Part shown: positions 17,790 to 26,737 of the stretch, in pieces | Layout of the letters: every line of letters begins with the position of its first letter | How positions within the stretch are numbered: the stretch's first letter is position 1 | Assembly: GCF_009908295.1 (NCBI RefSeq) | Contig: NZ_JAAALO010000001.1 | Span: 124,001-188,000, forward strand | From: Micromonospora rubida | Lineage (GTDB): Bacteria > Actinomycetota > Actinomycetes > Mycobacteriales > Micromonosporaceae | Reading direction: 5' to 3' | DNA length: 64,000 nt | Made by a program: the position numbers and the translations under genes | The notes under the pieces: model-generated | Databases searched by the model: none | What the model saw: the letters and a program-made list of their open reading frames with translations, nothing else | Told to the model about the DNA's origin: nothing

Positions 17790-19080
17790 CGCCGCCTGTC
17801 CTGCTACGCCGACTGGCCGCATGGGCTGCGGCCAAAGGTCTGCCGGTGGACCTTCGTCGCTGGAGCGATGACGACGCCCGCGGCTGGATCGAACATCAGC
17901 GGGGAAACGTCGCACCCAGCACGCTGGTGTCGTTCGTCATCGTCGTCAAGCTGCTGCACCAGCTCGACCCGGTACTCACCGGCGGCGGTCTCACCCGTGA
18001 CCCCTGGCCGGGCCGGCCCGCGCGCAACGTCGCCCAGTATGTCAACGAGCCCAGCGTCCGGACCCGCAACATCGCTCCGCCGCCATGTCGAGGAGGCGCT
18101 GCGCGCTGATCCCGGCCGCGGTGTTCCCGGTGGCCTGCTGGACCGCTACGCGCACGTCAGCCGGCTCAACGGCAGTACCGGTCCGTGGCATCCCGGCCTG
18201 TGTCCCCGCGGCGTGCTGGACGAATCCATCGCGCTGCGGGCGGCCTGCTACTGCTTCGTCGCCGCGCTGAGCATGATGCGCGACTCCGAGATCCGCGAGA
18301 TCACTCGCGGCGCACTCGGCGAGTTCTACGGCGCGCCCGCCGTCGCCTCGATCAAACGCAAGCACGACCCCGACCAGCCGCGTGAGCACTGGTGGATCAT
18401 CGAACCTGTCGCGGAAGCGATCCGGGTCGCCGAGCAACTCTCCAACCACCCAGAACTGATCTTCGGCAGCGTTAACGACCGGGCCGGCCGCCTCGGCGAC
18501 GGATCCAGCGACTCCGGATTCCGCAGCGGCGTCGTCGTCACGAACTTCATCGCCCACATCAACGACACCAGCAGCTCGACCGGCCTGACCATCCCCGACG
18601 GCCACGTCGCACCGCACATGTTCCGCAAACCATGGCCATGCTCACCGGCACCGAGCCCAGCTCCGAGATCGCCCTTGGCATCCAACTCAAGCACGTCGCT
18701 GTCCGCGCACTGGCCAACCGCTGCACCCCCGGCTACGCCGCCACCGACACCTCCTGGGCGGCGCTCCTGGACACGGCACTCGATCAGGCCAGATTCACCC
18801 ACCTGCGCGAGCTCTACGACGAACACCACGCCGGCTACAGCATCGGCTCCGGCCCGGCCGCCGAGCGGATGTCCAGCACCTTCCGCGCCATTCGGCAGAC
18901 CGCGCTCGCCCGCCAAGGCGACGCCCGCACCGAATACGACCTGCTCCGCAAGGCACGCATCTCGCTGCGGTTCGGCAAACTGAACCACTGCCTCTTCGAC
19001 GACAGCGACCCCGCCGGCGCGAAATGCCTGGAAAGCGCGATCTTGCCGCCGGGCCACCGCGGACCCCTCATCGACAGCGC
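17790..19080 (+). pseudogene. Decayed site-specific recombinase (tyrosine integrase type)
   Basis: A single reading needs at least two frame changes. The first segment (frame from 17792) reads LLRRLAAWAAAKGLPVDLRRW...WIEHQRGNVAPSTLV, like an N-terminal core-binding domain. It shifts near 18075 into a second frame giving LRRHVEEALRADPG, then a catalytic-domain segment with ALSMMRDSEIREI (the first active-site Arg) and HVAPHMFRK (His and second Arg). A single missing base near 18629 breaks HMFRKTMAMLTG, and the rest continues in a third frame to about 19080 with the CLFDDSDPAGAKCLE ending seen in long actinomycete integrases. No intact start or continuous frame exists, so it is non-functional. 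It lies directly behind the enediyne cassette and suggests past mobility of the locus. Confidence 0.8.
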
Positions 19081-19288
19081 TCCACCTCGGCGGCGAGGCG
19101 CCGACGACTCAACGATTACGTTGGGTGACGGCGAGCCGTCCGAGTGGCTTCCGGATCTGCCGACGAGCGGACGTCGGCGCGGGCGACGGACCAGCACTGG
19201 TGGCGCGTCTCGGAGAGTTGGCCCGGTGAAAAACAGGGCGGTGACGGGCCGGTTACGCATATCCCGTGGGGGTGGTGTTCGGGTGTTG

Positions 19289-20194
19289 TCAGAAGGCCAC
19301 GGCGACCTTTCCCTTCAGACCGCCCTGTGCGAAACGCTCGTGCGCGGCACGCATTCGGTGGATCCAAAACGTGGAGTCGACGCGGAGCGTCACAGCACCC
19401 TGGTCGACGTACCTGGTGAGTTCACGCAGCCCGGCACCGTCCTCACGGACCTGGTTGACCGTGGTCCGCACGTTCCTCGCGGACAGGTCGGGGACCGGTC
19501 CGGCCTGGGTGGCGATCGAGGCGTACCGGCCGCCGTCGGCCACGGCGTCGGTGACGAACGCGCCGAAGGTGTCGAAGACCGCGTCGTAGCCGCGGTCGGC
19601 CAGGGTGGTCGGGTCGGTGGTGGCGAACTCCGCGCCGTGGTCCCTGACGAAGTCGAGGTGGACTTCGCGGGAGACCAGGGCGTCCACACGCGCGCCTCGT
19701 GCGCGGGCGATTTGCAGGGCCAGGCCTCCGACCGCGCCGGCGGCTCCGGCGATGAGCAGTCGTTTACCCGCCGACACGGCCAGCCAGTCCAGCGTCTGAA
19801 GGGCGGTCAACCCGGGCAATGGCAGGGTGGCCGCCTCGACGAGGCTGACTGACGCCGGTGCCGGTGCCACCGAATCAGCGGGCAGCGCCACACTGTCGGC
19901 CCATGTTCCCCGGCCCGTGCCCAGTTGGTGCGACATCGCGATAACCCGCTGCCCGGTCCGCAGACCGCTCGCGCCGCCGTCGATCACCACACCGGCCAGA
20001 TCCCAGCCAAGCGTCATTGGCAGCGGCGGCGTCCCTTCGCCGATAGCGCCTTCCCGCGTCTTGTCGTCGACCGGGTTGATGCTGGTCGCGATCGCGCGGA
20101 TCAACACCTCGCCGTCTCCCGGCTCGACCTCGGGAACCTCGTCGACCCGCAACGTGTCGATCCCGCCGAAACGATCGATTCGGATAGCACGCAC
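19289..20194 (-). CDS. Zinc-independent alcohol dehydrogenase/quinone oxidoreductase-like protein
   Basis: This 301-aa MDR superfamily enzyme has an N-terminal GroES-like domain (MRAIRIDRFGGIDTLRVDEVP) and a nucleotide-binding domain with LLIAGAAGAVGGLALQIARARGA, the NADPH motif of quinone oxidoreductases. No structural zinc cysteines are present, consistent with an NADPH-dependent enone or quinone reductase. The GTG start at 20194 follows GGGGAGGGA; an upstream in-frame ATG at 20269 would add 25 atypical residues. The gene is intact although its neighbours on both sides (integrase remnant and truncated regulator) are damaged, so it may have arrived with them. Substrate unknown. Confidence 0.85.
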   Translation of the reverse strand: MRAIRIDRFGGIDTLRVDEVPEVEPGDGEVLIRAIATSINPVDDKTREGAIGEGTPPLPMTLGWDLAGVVIDGGASGLRTGQRVIAMSHQLGTGRGTWADSVALPADSVAPAPASVSLVEAATLPLPGLTALQTLDWLAVSAGKRLLIAGAAGAVGGLALQIARARGARVDALVSREVHLDFVRDHGAEFATTDPTTLADRGYDAVFDTFGAFVTDAVADGGRYASIATQAGPVPDLSARNVRTTVNQVREDGAGLRELTRYVDQGAVTLRVDSTFWIHRMRAAHERFAQGGLKGKVAVAF

Positions 20195-20284
20195 GAAAGT
20201 CCCTCCCCGACATGATGGCCACTCTCCGCACGAAACCGGTCCGCCGGACGGTCGATTCCGCCCCGGCACGGGAAGTGCCCCAGA

Positions 20285-21127
20285 TCACCCTTGCCGTCGG
20301 CACGCAGTCGGATGTCCTCGGCCGCACGGTTTCCCGGATGATCGTCCTGTCATGCCACGATCCGGCGTCGGCCGATTGCGTGCTGGTGACCGAGCGTAAA
20401 CGGTGGCGCGGCGGACCGGTGGGCGGGTGGCAAACAGGCACGCGGCTGCTGCGGTATGCGGATCTTCGTACGTCGGCGTGCCTGACTCTGTAGCGGAACC
20501 AGTACGGCGACATCTGTCATCGGTAGGTGCTCGCATGCTCGCCGCCGACGGATCAACGCCCTGCCGGCTCCGACCCAACCAGGCCCGATGACGGACAGCC
20601 CCGAAGCGTCTCCTGAGACACCCGGATTCTGGAGAACACAACAACTGCGTCCACTCCGCGGCCACTGTGTGCAACTCGGGGGCGTGCGGGCCCCCGGCCT
20701 GCGCGGCGAGTTCCTGCACGGTACGCCACTGCGGAACGGCCGACGGCAGCATCAGCGGCGCGGCCACCGCGTCATCGAGGCGACGTTGCGCGGCCAGCAC
20801 GTCGGCGAGGAGACGGACGGTCACCGCGTCCAGGTCGGTGGGCTGGGCGATCACGTGCGCGATCCGCTGGTTGTCGTCGGGTGTGGTCACGGTCGGCGTC
20901 TCGATGACCATCGCGGCGAGCTGCCCACCGGCCTGCAAGGCGGTGTCGAGGCGGCCCGCGACGTCGCTGGTCGGCGGCGTTCGGCCGACCTCAAGATCAT
21001 GCAGGTAGCTTTTGCTGTAGTAGACGCGCCGGGCCAGGTCGCGCAGCGACATGCCGCGCTGGCGGCGCAGCCGGGCCAATTCGGCGGGGAATCGTGGAGC
21101 CACGAGGATACGGACGCGTGCTGGCAT
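20285..21127 (-). CDS. XRE-type helix-turn-helix regulator with degenerate C-terminus
   Basis: The first 175 residues look normal: an HTH domain (RLRRQRGMSLRDLARRVYYSKSYLHDLEVGRTPP) and a helical region ending ELHTVAAEWTQ, common in actinomycete XRE regulators that continue into a TPR-like sensor. After about residue 178 the sequence becomes low-complexity and Arg/Cys-rich (SPESGCLRRRFG...), with no homologous-looking continuation in the other frames. I read it as a regulator whose 3' part was lost or replaced by rearrangement. ATG at 21127 has a GGGGAG RBS. It borders the decayed integrase region, supporting local rearrangement. DNA binding may survive; sensing probably does not. Confidence 0.6.
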   Translation of the reverse strand: MPARVRILVAPRFPAELARLRRQRGMSLRDLARRVYYSKSYLHDLEVGRTPPTSDVAGRLDTALQAGGQLAAMVIETPTVTTPDDNQRIAHVIAQPTDLDAVTVRLLADVLAAQRRLDDAVAAPLMLPSAVPQWRTVQELAAQAGGPHAPELHTVAAEWTQLLCSPESGCLRRRFGAVRHRAWLGRSRQGVDPSAASMRAPTDDRCRRTGSATESGTPTYEDPHTAAAACLFATRPPVRRATVYARSPARNRPTPDRGMTGRSSGKPCGRGHPTACRRQG

Positions 21128-21297
21128 GAGAACTCCCCAGGCAATGTGGCGGTCTGGGTGGTGGGCCGCCGACCACTACCACCGGCGACGTCACCGTCCG
21201 CAACGGTACGCCTCCGGAACGACAGCGGAGCCATCCGTGATGTGGGTGCCCTGCGGCTGTCGAGGTCGGGCGGCCCGGCCCCCGGGCGGACACGACG

Positions 21298-21330
21298 AGG
21301 CGCAACCGGCGGGAAGCACCGGTTGCGCCT
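21298..21330. terminator. Stem-loop terminator after the P450 gene
   Basis: A perfect 12-bp stem (AGGCGCAACCGG / CCGGTTGCGCCT) with a 9-nt loop lies 20 bp downstream of the P450 stop on the minus strand. Confidence 0.75.
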
Positions 21331-21350
21331 GGATCGACGGGTCGGACGGG

Positions 21351-22718
21351 TCAGGCCTCGTGGACGTGCATCGGCAGGCCGCCCCGCACCCGCAGGGTCA
21401 GCATCGGCTCCGGCACCACCTGGTAGCCGGGGCTCAGTGTCAGGCGTAGCTGGCGGGCCACGCAGGCGAGGACGAACACCGCCTCCATCAGCCCGAGGTT
21501 GTTGCCGACGCAGAAGCGCGGGCCGGCGCCGAACGGGATGTAGGCGTACCGCGGTCGGTCGGTGCGCCGGTCCGGGTCGAAGCGGTCCGGGTCGAAGCGG
21601 TCCGGGTCGGGCCAGAACTCCGGGTGCCGGTGCAGGGTGTACGGGCACAGCACCAGGTCGGCGCCGGCGGGCACGTGCCACCCGCCCACGTTGTCGTCGG
21701 CCTGGGCGACGCGCGGCAGCAGCCACACGGGTGGGTACATCCGCATCACCTCGTCGACCACCATCGCGGTGTACCGCAGCCGGTGCAGGTCCTCGTACAC
21801 CGGGTTCCGGTCGCCGAGCACCTCGACGGCCTCGGCGTGCATCCGCTCCCACACCTCATGGTGCTGGTCGAGCAGGTAGAAGGCCCAGGTGAGGGTGCTG
21901 GCGGTAGTCTCGTGCCCGGCCAGCAGCAGGGTGACCAGCTCGTCGCGCATCCGCTGCCGGGCCACCCCCGGGTCGGTCTCCCGGCCCGTCGACTCGATCA
22001 GGCGGGACACCACGTCGTCGCGGCCCTCGGTGCCGCCGGGCTGCGCCCGCCGGTGCGCCACCAGCCGGTCGACGATCTCCTGGAGCTCGGCGCGGGCCCG
22101 GCGGAAGCGCAGCTGCCGGGGCAACGGCACCCAGGTCGGCACGGTGCTCAGCGACATCATCTCGAAGATCGCCTGGTCCTGGACCGCCTCGAAGGCCTCG
22201 CCGAGCCCGCCGAACTCGCTGAGGTCGGCGTCGAGCAGGGTCCGGCCCAGCACGCCGAGGGTCAGCTCGGTCATCTCGTGCCGGATGTCGACCGGCCCGC
22301 CGCCGGCCGCGCGTTGCAGCCGGGCGGCCATCCGCACCGCCTCCTCGGCGACCGCGTCGGCCTGGCGGGCGATGCGGCGTGCCTGGAACACCGGCTGGAT
22401 CACCTTGCGCTGCTTGGTCCACAGCTCACCCTCGCTGGTCAGCAGGCCGTCGCCGAGGGTGCGACGGGCGTGCACCAGCCCGATCCCCTTGTGGTAGTTG
22501 CCGGGGTTCTCGGCCAGCACGTACTTGGCGTGGTCGGGGTGGTTGAAGAAGTAGAGCGTCTTCGGCCCCAGCGGCAGCCGGACCGCGTCGCCGTGCCGGG
22601 CGGAGACCGCCCGCATGACGTCCAGCCGGTTGCGGGCCATCCGCCCGAGCAGCACCGGCGCCGTCCAGGGCGACGGCCCCGGCGGGCGCAGCCGACCCCG
22701 GTCGGCGACGGCGGTCAC
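21351..22718 (-). CDS. Cytochrome P450 (enediyne E7-like)
   Basis: This 455-aa P450 should oxidise the enediyne core or a side moiety. The I-helix oxygen-binding motif AGHETT is at 267-272, the ExxR pair (EVMR) at 323-326 and the heme ligand Cys403 in FGAGPRFCVG. No membrane anchor is seen, but the sequence is closer to the class with AGHETTA and PERF-type segments than to short bacterial CYP105 forms. The segment before the heme contains a repeated DPDRF unit (see repeat at 21568). The GTG at 22718 overlaps the unbL stop, so it is translated with unbL. P450s in this position correspond to E7 of 9-membered enediyne clusters; the exact reaction is unknown. Confidence 0.92.
   Translation of the reverse strand: MTAVADRGRLRPPGPSPWTAPVLLGRMARNRLDVMRAVSARHGDAVRLPLGPKTLYFFNHPDHAKYVLAENPGNYHKGIGLVHARRTLGDGLLTSEGELWTKQRKVIQPVFQARRIARQADAVAEEAVRMAARLQRAAGGGPVDIRHEMTELTLGVLGRTLLDADLSEFGGLGEAFEAVQDQAIFEMMSLSTVPTWVPLPRQLRFRRARAELQEIVDRLVAHRRAQPGGTEGRDDVVSRLIESTGRETDPGVARQRMRDELVTLLLAGHETTASTLTWAFYLLDQHHEVWERMHAEAVEVLGDRNPVYEDLHRLRYTAMVVDEVMRMYPPVWLLPRVAQADDNVGGWHVPAGADLVLCPYTLHRHPEFWPDPDRFDPDRFDPDRRTDRPRYAYIPFGAGPRFCVGNNLGLMEAVFVLACVARQLRLTLSPGYQVVPEPMLTLRVRGGLPMHVHEA
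21568..21609. repeat. 15-bp in-frame tandem repeat inside the P450 gene
   Basis: CGGTCCGGGTCGAAG occurs at 21568-21582 and 21583-21597, with a partial third copy to 21609. It encodes repeated DPDRF between the ExxR motif and the heme loop. Confidence 0.8.
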
Positions 22719-23701
22719 GGCTGCACCCTCGCGCCGACCCGGAACCGCTCGGCCACGGCACGCCGCCACACCTCGTAGGCGGGCAGGCCGTCGGCCGCCG
22801 GGCCGGCGGGTACCAGCTCGTCGGTGATCCGGCCCGCCTCGGCGGCGGAGGTCCGGCAGAACACCCGGGCCGCCAGCTCCGTGTGCGGCACCAGCAGCCC
22901 GGCCCGGATCCGGGCCTGCGCCGCGAACGCGGAGGCCTGGGCGACGAACGGGGCGTGCTCGCCCGCCCGGGTCAGGAACAGCCGCAGTTCGTCCTCGGTG
23001 CAGCCGCCCGCGTACGTCGCCGCGAGGCCGGCGCCGCTGTAGAGGTCCTGGTGCCGCGCAGGCTCGAACCGGTCGATGAGGTCGGCCGCGAGCTTCGGGT
23101 CGCACCCGGCGACGAACCAGGTGGCCCGACCGATGCCCTGGTCGATGGCGCGGGCGGCGTACGAGGTCGGGCCCTCGGACGGCCACGGGAAGTCGGTCAC
23201 CGCGCGCCGGCCGTGCACGTACTCGTCGGTGTGGAAGTACGCCTGGTGGAAGCCGTAGCCGTCGTGCACGAGCCAGCGCAGCAACGGATCGGTGGCGGCC
23301 GCCAGGGCCCGCCGCCACAGGAACTTCGGCAGTCGGGCGAGCGCCCAGCCGAACCCGACGTAGGCCATGTAGATGTGCCGGTCGCCGGTGCCGGCGAGGA
23401 ACTCGGCGCTGCGCCGAGGGGTGCCCGGCATCAGCGCGTCGACCAGCGCGAAGCCCATGGCCGCACCCTCGTAGGCGAACCCCTGGAACCGGGTGGGCAG
23501 CTCGGCGAGGTCGGTGTCGACGTCGGTCACCCGGCGGGCGCCGGCTGCCGAGGAGAGCCCGGTCAGGAACGACGAACCGACCGTCTCCAGGATGGTGCGG
23601 GCCTCCGGCCCCTTGTCGTGGAACCCCCGGGTGGAGACGAGGGTCTCCTTGACGTCGGGGGTGAGGACGCGGCGCCTGAGCGCCCTGATGGTGCCGGCCA
23701 C
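22715..23701 (-). CDS. unbL: Enediyne biosynthesis protein UnbL/E3 (DUF1702)
   Basis: This 328-aa protein is the conserved DUF1702/UnbL member of the enediyne cassette. Typical segments are RRRVLTPDVKETLVSTRGFHDKGPEA near the N-terminus, TRFQGFAYEGAAMGFALVDAL, and GYGFHQAYFHTDEYVHGRR in the middle. Its biochemical role is not established, but it occurs with unbV, unbU and pksE in enediyne clusters. The open frame extends to 23908; I choose the GTG at 23701 because a GGGAG RBS lies 8 bases upstream and length then matches homologues (about 330 aa). It overlaps the P450 start and is divergent from the gene at 23935. Unlike many clusters it is not beside unbV but 6 kb from the PKS operon, on the opposite strand. 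Confidence 0.93.
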   Translation of the reverse strand: MAGTIRALRRRVLTPDVKETLVSTRGFHDKGPEARTILETVGSSFLTGLSSAAGARRVTDVDTDLAELPTRFQGFAYEGAAMGFALVDALMPGTPRRSAEFLAGTGDRHIYMAYVGFGWALARLPKFLWRRALAAATDPLLRWLVHDGYGFHQAYFHTDEYVHGRRAVTDFPWPSEGPTSYAARAIDQGIGRATWFVAGCDPKLAADLIDRFEPARHQDLYSGAGLAATYAGGCTEDELRLFLTRAGEHAPFVAQASAFAAQARIRAGLLVPHTELAARVFCRTSAAEAGRITDELVPAGPAADGLPAYEVWRRAVAERFRVGARVQP

Positions 23702-23934
23702 CTGCTGCTCCCATTCATCCAGGATTGACGATCCAACTGCCCAATCCTCCCGGCCGAGCGGCGCCCGACACCACTTCCCAATTGCCCTCTGACCTGCGGT
23801 GGAATGGCCAGGACAACGGCACGCTGGGAGTAGTTCGCCGCCGCCGGGCGGGGCACGATCGAGCCGCCCGCCAGGCCCGGCAGCCGCGACGCGCCGCGCG
23901 TCCCACACCGGTCGCGGGCGGAGAGGAACTCGCG
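23702..23934. promoter_or_regulatory. Divergent promoter region of unbL and the reductase gene
   Basis: This 233-bp region separates unbL (leftward) from the reductase gene (rightward). It holds an inverted repeat GGATTG (23722-23727) / CAATCC (23742-23747) and a second element CCCAATTGCCC at 23777-23787. Both contain the CAAT/ATTG half-site related to the GGCAAT motif of other leaders. A shared regulator is plausible but unproven. Confidence 0.5.
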
Positions 23935-25026
23935 ATGTTGGTACTCGTGACGGGCGGTACGGGCTTCGTCGGCGCGCACACGGTGGCGGCGCTCGCCGCA
24001 GCCGGACACCGGGTGCGGGTGCTGGCCCGCGACCCCGACCGGGTCGCCCCGGCCCTGTCGCCGCTGTCGGTGCCGAGCGATGCCGTGCAGGTCGCGGACG
24101 GCGACGTCACCGACGAGACGGCGGTGGCCCGGGCCGTCCGCGGCGTCGACGCGCTGGTGCACGCCGCCTCGGTCTACTCGTTCGACAGCCGGTGGCACGC
24201 GGCCACCCGGCGCACCAACGTGCGCGGCACGGAGGTGGTGCTGGGGGCGGCCCGCCGGCTCGGGGTGGGGCGCTCGGTGCACGTGTCGACGTTCGGCGCG
24301 CTGCTGCCGTCCCCGGCCGGGACGGTGGGCCCGCAGTCGCCGCCGAGCGCGGCCCGGGAGACCTACCTGGCGAGCAAGGCCGCCGCGGAGCGGGTCGCCC
24401 GGCAGCACCAGGCGCACGGTGACCCGGTGGTGATCACCTATCCGCCCGCCCTGCTGGGCCCGGACGACCCGAAGCTCGGCGACCAGAACGCCCGGCTGCG
24501 CAACGTGCTGCGCGGCCTGATGCCGATGTGGCCCACCGGTGGCTTCCCGGTCGGCGACGTGCGGGACACGGCGGCGCTGCTCGCGGAGCTGGCCACCGGG
24601 CCGGGCGAGGTCGGCGACCGGCACCTCGGCCCGGGCCGCTACCTGCGCACCCGCGACTACGTGCGGGCCGTGCGCGAGGTGACCGGCCGGCGGCTGCCCA
24701 CATTGTTCCTGCCGGCCCGGGCGATGCTGCCCTTCGCCTACGCCACCGACGTGGTGCAGCGGGTGTGGCCGTGGCACATCCCGGCCGAGTACGGCGCCTG
24801 CTACGTCTGCGCCTGCGACGCCCGCCCGGAGGACGCGGCGCGGTCGGCGGGGCCCGAGCCCCGGCCGTTCACCGAGACGCTCGCCGACACCGTGCGCTGG
24901 CTGCAGCGTACGGGGCGGCTCACGGCGGCGCAGGCCGGCCGAGCCGCCGCACCTGCCGAGCCCGCCGCGCCCGCGGCGGGGTCCGTTCGAGCCGCGGCAG
25001 CGCCGCGGAAGGAGGCACGACCATGA
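23935..25026 (+). CDS. NAD-dependent epimerase/dehydratase-type reductase (3-beta-HSD-like)
   Basis: This 363-aa extended-SDR protein has an N-terminal MLVLVTGGTGFVGAHTV cofactor motif (TGxxGxxG), a GDVTD acidic segment, and an active-site region with STFGALL and the YLASKAAAE motif (YxxxK). It resembles the dihydroflavonol-reductase/3-beta-hydroxysteroid-dehydrogenase branch. The last 50 residues are Ala/Pro-rich and probably disordered. ATG at 23935 follows GAGAGG. Its stop overlaps the next gene by 4 bp (ATGA). It is divergent from unbL and probably reduces a ketone or modifies an activated sugar; no deoxysugar genes are present, so a core-reduction role is preferred. Confidence 0.88.
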   Translation: MLVLVTGGTGFVGAHTVAALAAAGHRVRVLARDPDRVAPALSPLSVPSDAVQVADGDVTDETAVARAVRGVDALVHAASVYSFDSRWHAATRRTNVRGTEVVLGAARRLGVGRSVHVSTFGALLPSPAGTVGPQSPPSAARETYLASKAAAERVARQHQAHGDPVVITYPPALLGPDDPKLGDQNARLRNVLRGLMPMWPTGGFPVGDVRDTAALLAELATGPGEVGDRHLGPGRYLRTRDYVRAVREVTGRRLPTLFLPARAMLPFAYATDVVQRVWPWHIPAEYGACYVCACDARPEDAARSAGPEPRPFTETLADTVRWLQRTGRLTAAQAGRAAAPAEPAAPAAGSVRAAAAPRKEARP

Positions 25027-25724
25027 CCGTCGCAGAACCGCACCCCACCCCCTCGTCCGAGGCCCGCGCCGTCGCGGCCTACCGCCAGGTCCGGGAGACC
25101 ACGGCGGCCCTGCTGGCCCAGGCGCCTCCGGAGGCCGACGCGTGGCCGGTGGCCAACTGTCCGGGATGGACGGTCCGGGATCTCGTCGCGCATCTGGTGG
25201 AGATCTGCGCGCGGGTGCACGGCCGGGCCACCGGGTCCGCCCCCGGGCCGGTGCCCGCGGGAGGGATGCCGGAGCTGTTCGACGAGTGGGAGCGGTTGAG
25301 CGGGCCGGTGGAGGAGTTCCTCGCCGGACCGGGTTCGATGGACCGGCACATCCTGGTCATGGACGCGTTCACCCACGAGCTGGATCTGCGTCAGGCGCTG
25401 GGCGTGCCGCCGCCGGTCGACCACCCGGCGCTGCCGGTGGCCTCGGGTGTCCTGCTGACGGGGCTCTCCGCCTCGCTCGACGGCCACGGCCTGCCGCCGC
25501 TGGCGGTCGAGACCGAGCACGGGCGGCGCGTGGCGGGAACGGGCGAGCCTGCGGTCGAGATGTCCGGCCCGTGGTACGAGGTCTATCTGTCGCTGGCCGG
25601 TCGCCGCACCACGGCGCAGATCCGGTCGCTGTGGTGGAGCGCGGATCCGGGGCGCTGGCTGCCGGCGTTCACCTGGGGGCCGTTCCGGGTGCCGGATTCT
25701 GCCGGCGCCGAAACCGCACGCTGA
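25023..25724 (+). CDS. Maleylpyruvate isomerase/DinB-family mycothiol-dependent enzyme
   Basis: This 233-aa protein belongs to the mycothiol-dependent maleylpyruvate-isomerase-like family. The N-terminal four-helix DinB domain has CPGWTVRDLVAHLVE (first metal His), and DAFTHELDLRQALG supplies the second ligand region; the C-terminal part (150-230) is the usual beta-rich domain. Members bind a divalent metal and use mycothiol as cosubstrate in transferase, isomerase or detoxification reactions. Translationally coupled to the reductase upstream. In an enediyne producer, thiol chemistry could serve self-protection or tailoring; this is inference. Confidence 0.85.
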   Translation: MTVAEPHPTPSSEARAVAAYRQVRETTAALLAQAPPEADAWPVANCPGWTVRDLVAHLVEICARVHGRATGSAPGPVPAGGMPELFDEWERLSGPVEEFLAGPGSMDRHILVMDAFTHELDLRQALGVPPPVDHPALPVASGVLLTGLSASLDGHGLPPLAVETEHGRRVAGTGEPAVEMSGPWYEVYLSLAGRRTTAQIRSLWWSADPGRWLPAFTWGPFRVPDSAGAETAR

Positions 25725-25924
25725 ACGCCGGTTGCGACGTGCGCGCCGGTCGGCGTCCCGGCCGACCGGTGCCCCCGTCCCACCGGCCTGCTCCCCTCCC
25801 CCTGGGAGGTCTTTCAGGGCTCGTTGCCGGGTCCCGCGCGGCCCGCGCCCTCATCCCCCGGTGGCGACGCCGCCGCCCGGTCCGTGGCCCCGGGTGCGGG
25901 GTCGCCGCCGCCCGGTGGCTGCGG

Positions 25925-26737
25925 TCACGACTTGGCCCCGTGCAGCATCCGCGACGACCGGGTGGCGCGCCGGTCGTTGCGGGCGAAGCCGTGCCGGGTC
26001 CGGCCGCCGGGTGCGCTGCTGTCCAGTTCGGGCAGCGCGATCAGGATGGGCAGGTCGAACACCCCGGTGTGGTGCAGCTCCAGATCCACCGTGAGTTCGT
26101 CGCCGACGGCGACGGTCAGCACGTCGTGGGAGCCGACCGCCAGGGGCCGGCGCATGGACGGCCGGGCCGCGATGTCGTCGAGCGCGATCGCCGCGGCGCG
26201 CAGGTACCACTCCCCCTCCGGCACGTCACGCAGCATGTACTCGCCAGAGGCCTCCAGGATGTCGCAGGAGGCCGGCAGGCCCTGCACGATGGGGCTGTCG
26301 AAGATGCCGACGTACACCTTGACCGGCACGTCCACCTGGGGCAGGACGAGGCGTCCGCCGATGCTGGCGCGGCGGCGCGGGCCGGCCGTGCGGGTGCGGG
26401 CCAGCTGCGGGATGCCGTGCTCGGCCAGCCACCGGTACCGGGCCGGCGAGATGCCCACGCTGCGGGTGAACCGGCTGATGAAGGTGCCCAGGCTGTTGTA
26501 GCCGACCGCGTAGGCGATGTCGGTGACGCTCATGTCCGTCTCGAGCAGCAGGTTCTTGGCCTTGTAGAGCCGGATCGCGGTCAGGAAACGGCCTGGCGAG
26601 GTGCCCGTCTTGGACCGGAAGAGCCGGGAGAAGTAAAAGCGGCTGAGAAAGGCTGAATCGGCCATTGCGTCGAGCGACAGCGGTTCGTGGTAACGATCCC
26701 ACATGATCGTGATGGCTCTTTCGACGGCGTTGTGCAC
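25925..26737 (-). CDS. AraC-family transcriptional regulator (N-terminal HTH)
   Basis: This 270-aa regulator has its two AraC helix-turn-helix motifs at the N-terminus (residues about 5-105: LDAMADSAFLSRFYFSRLF and VTDIAYAVGYNSLGTFISRF...SPARYR). A C-terminal domain of about 150 residues, rich in beta strand, probably binds a small molecule (VKVYVGIFDSPIVQGLP, EGEWYLRAAAI). This reversed order occurs in an actinomycete subgroup. GTG at 26737 with GGAG ten bases upstream. A long AT-rich upstream region with several palindromes (26738-27158) suggests elaborate control. It is a candidate pathway regulator. Confidence 0.88.
   Translation of the reverse strand: MHNAVERAITIMWDRYHEPLSLDAMADSAFLSRFYFSRLFRSKTGTSPGRFLTAIRLYKAKNLLLETDMSVTDIAYAVGYNSLGTFISRFTRSVGISPARYRWLAEHGIPQLARTRTAGPRRRASIGGRLVLPQVDVPVKVYVGIFDSPIVQGLPASCDILEASGEYMLRDVPEGEWYLRAAAIALDDIAARPSMRRPLAVGSHDVLTVAVGDELTVDLELHHTGVFDLPILIALPELDSSAPGGRTRHGFARNDRRATRSSRMLHGAKS

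Noticed and set aside
17700..21200. tRNA gene or att site expected for the integrase remnant
   Set aside because: I found no tRNA-like sequence or matching direct repeats flanking the segment; the remnant is too decayed to place an attachment site.
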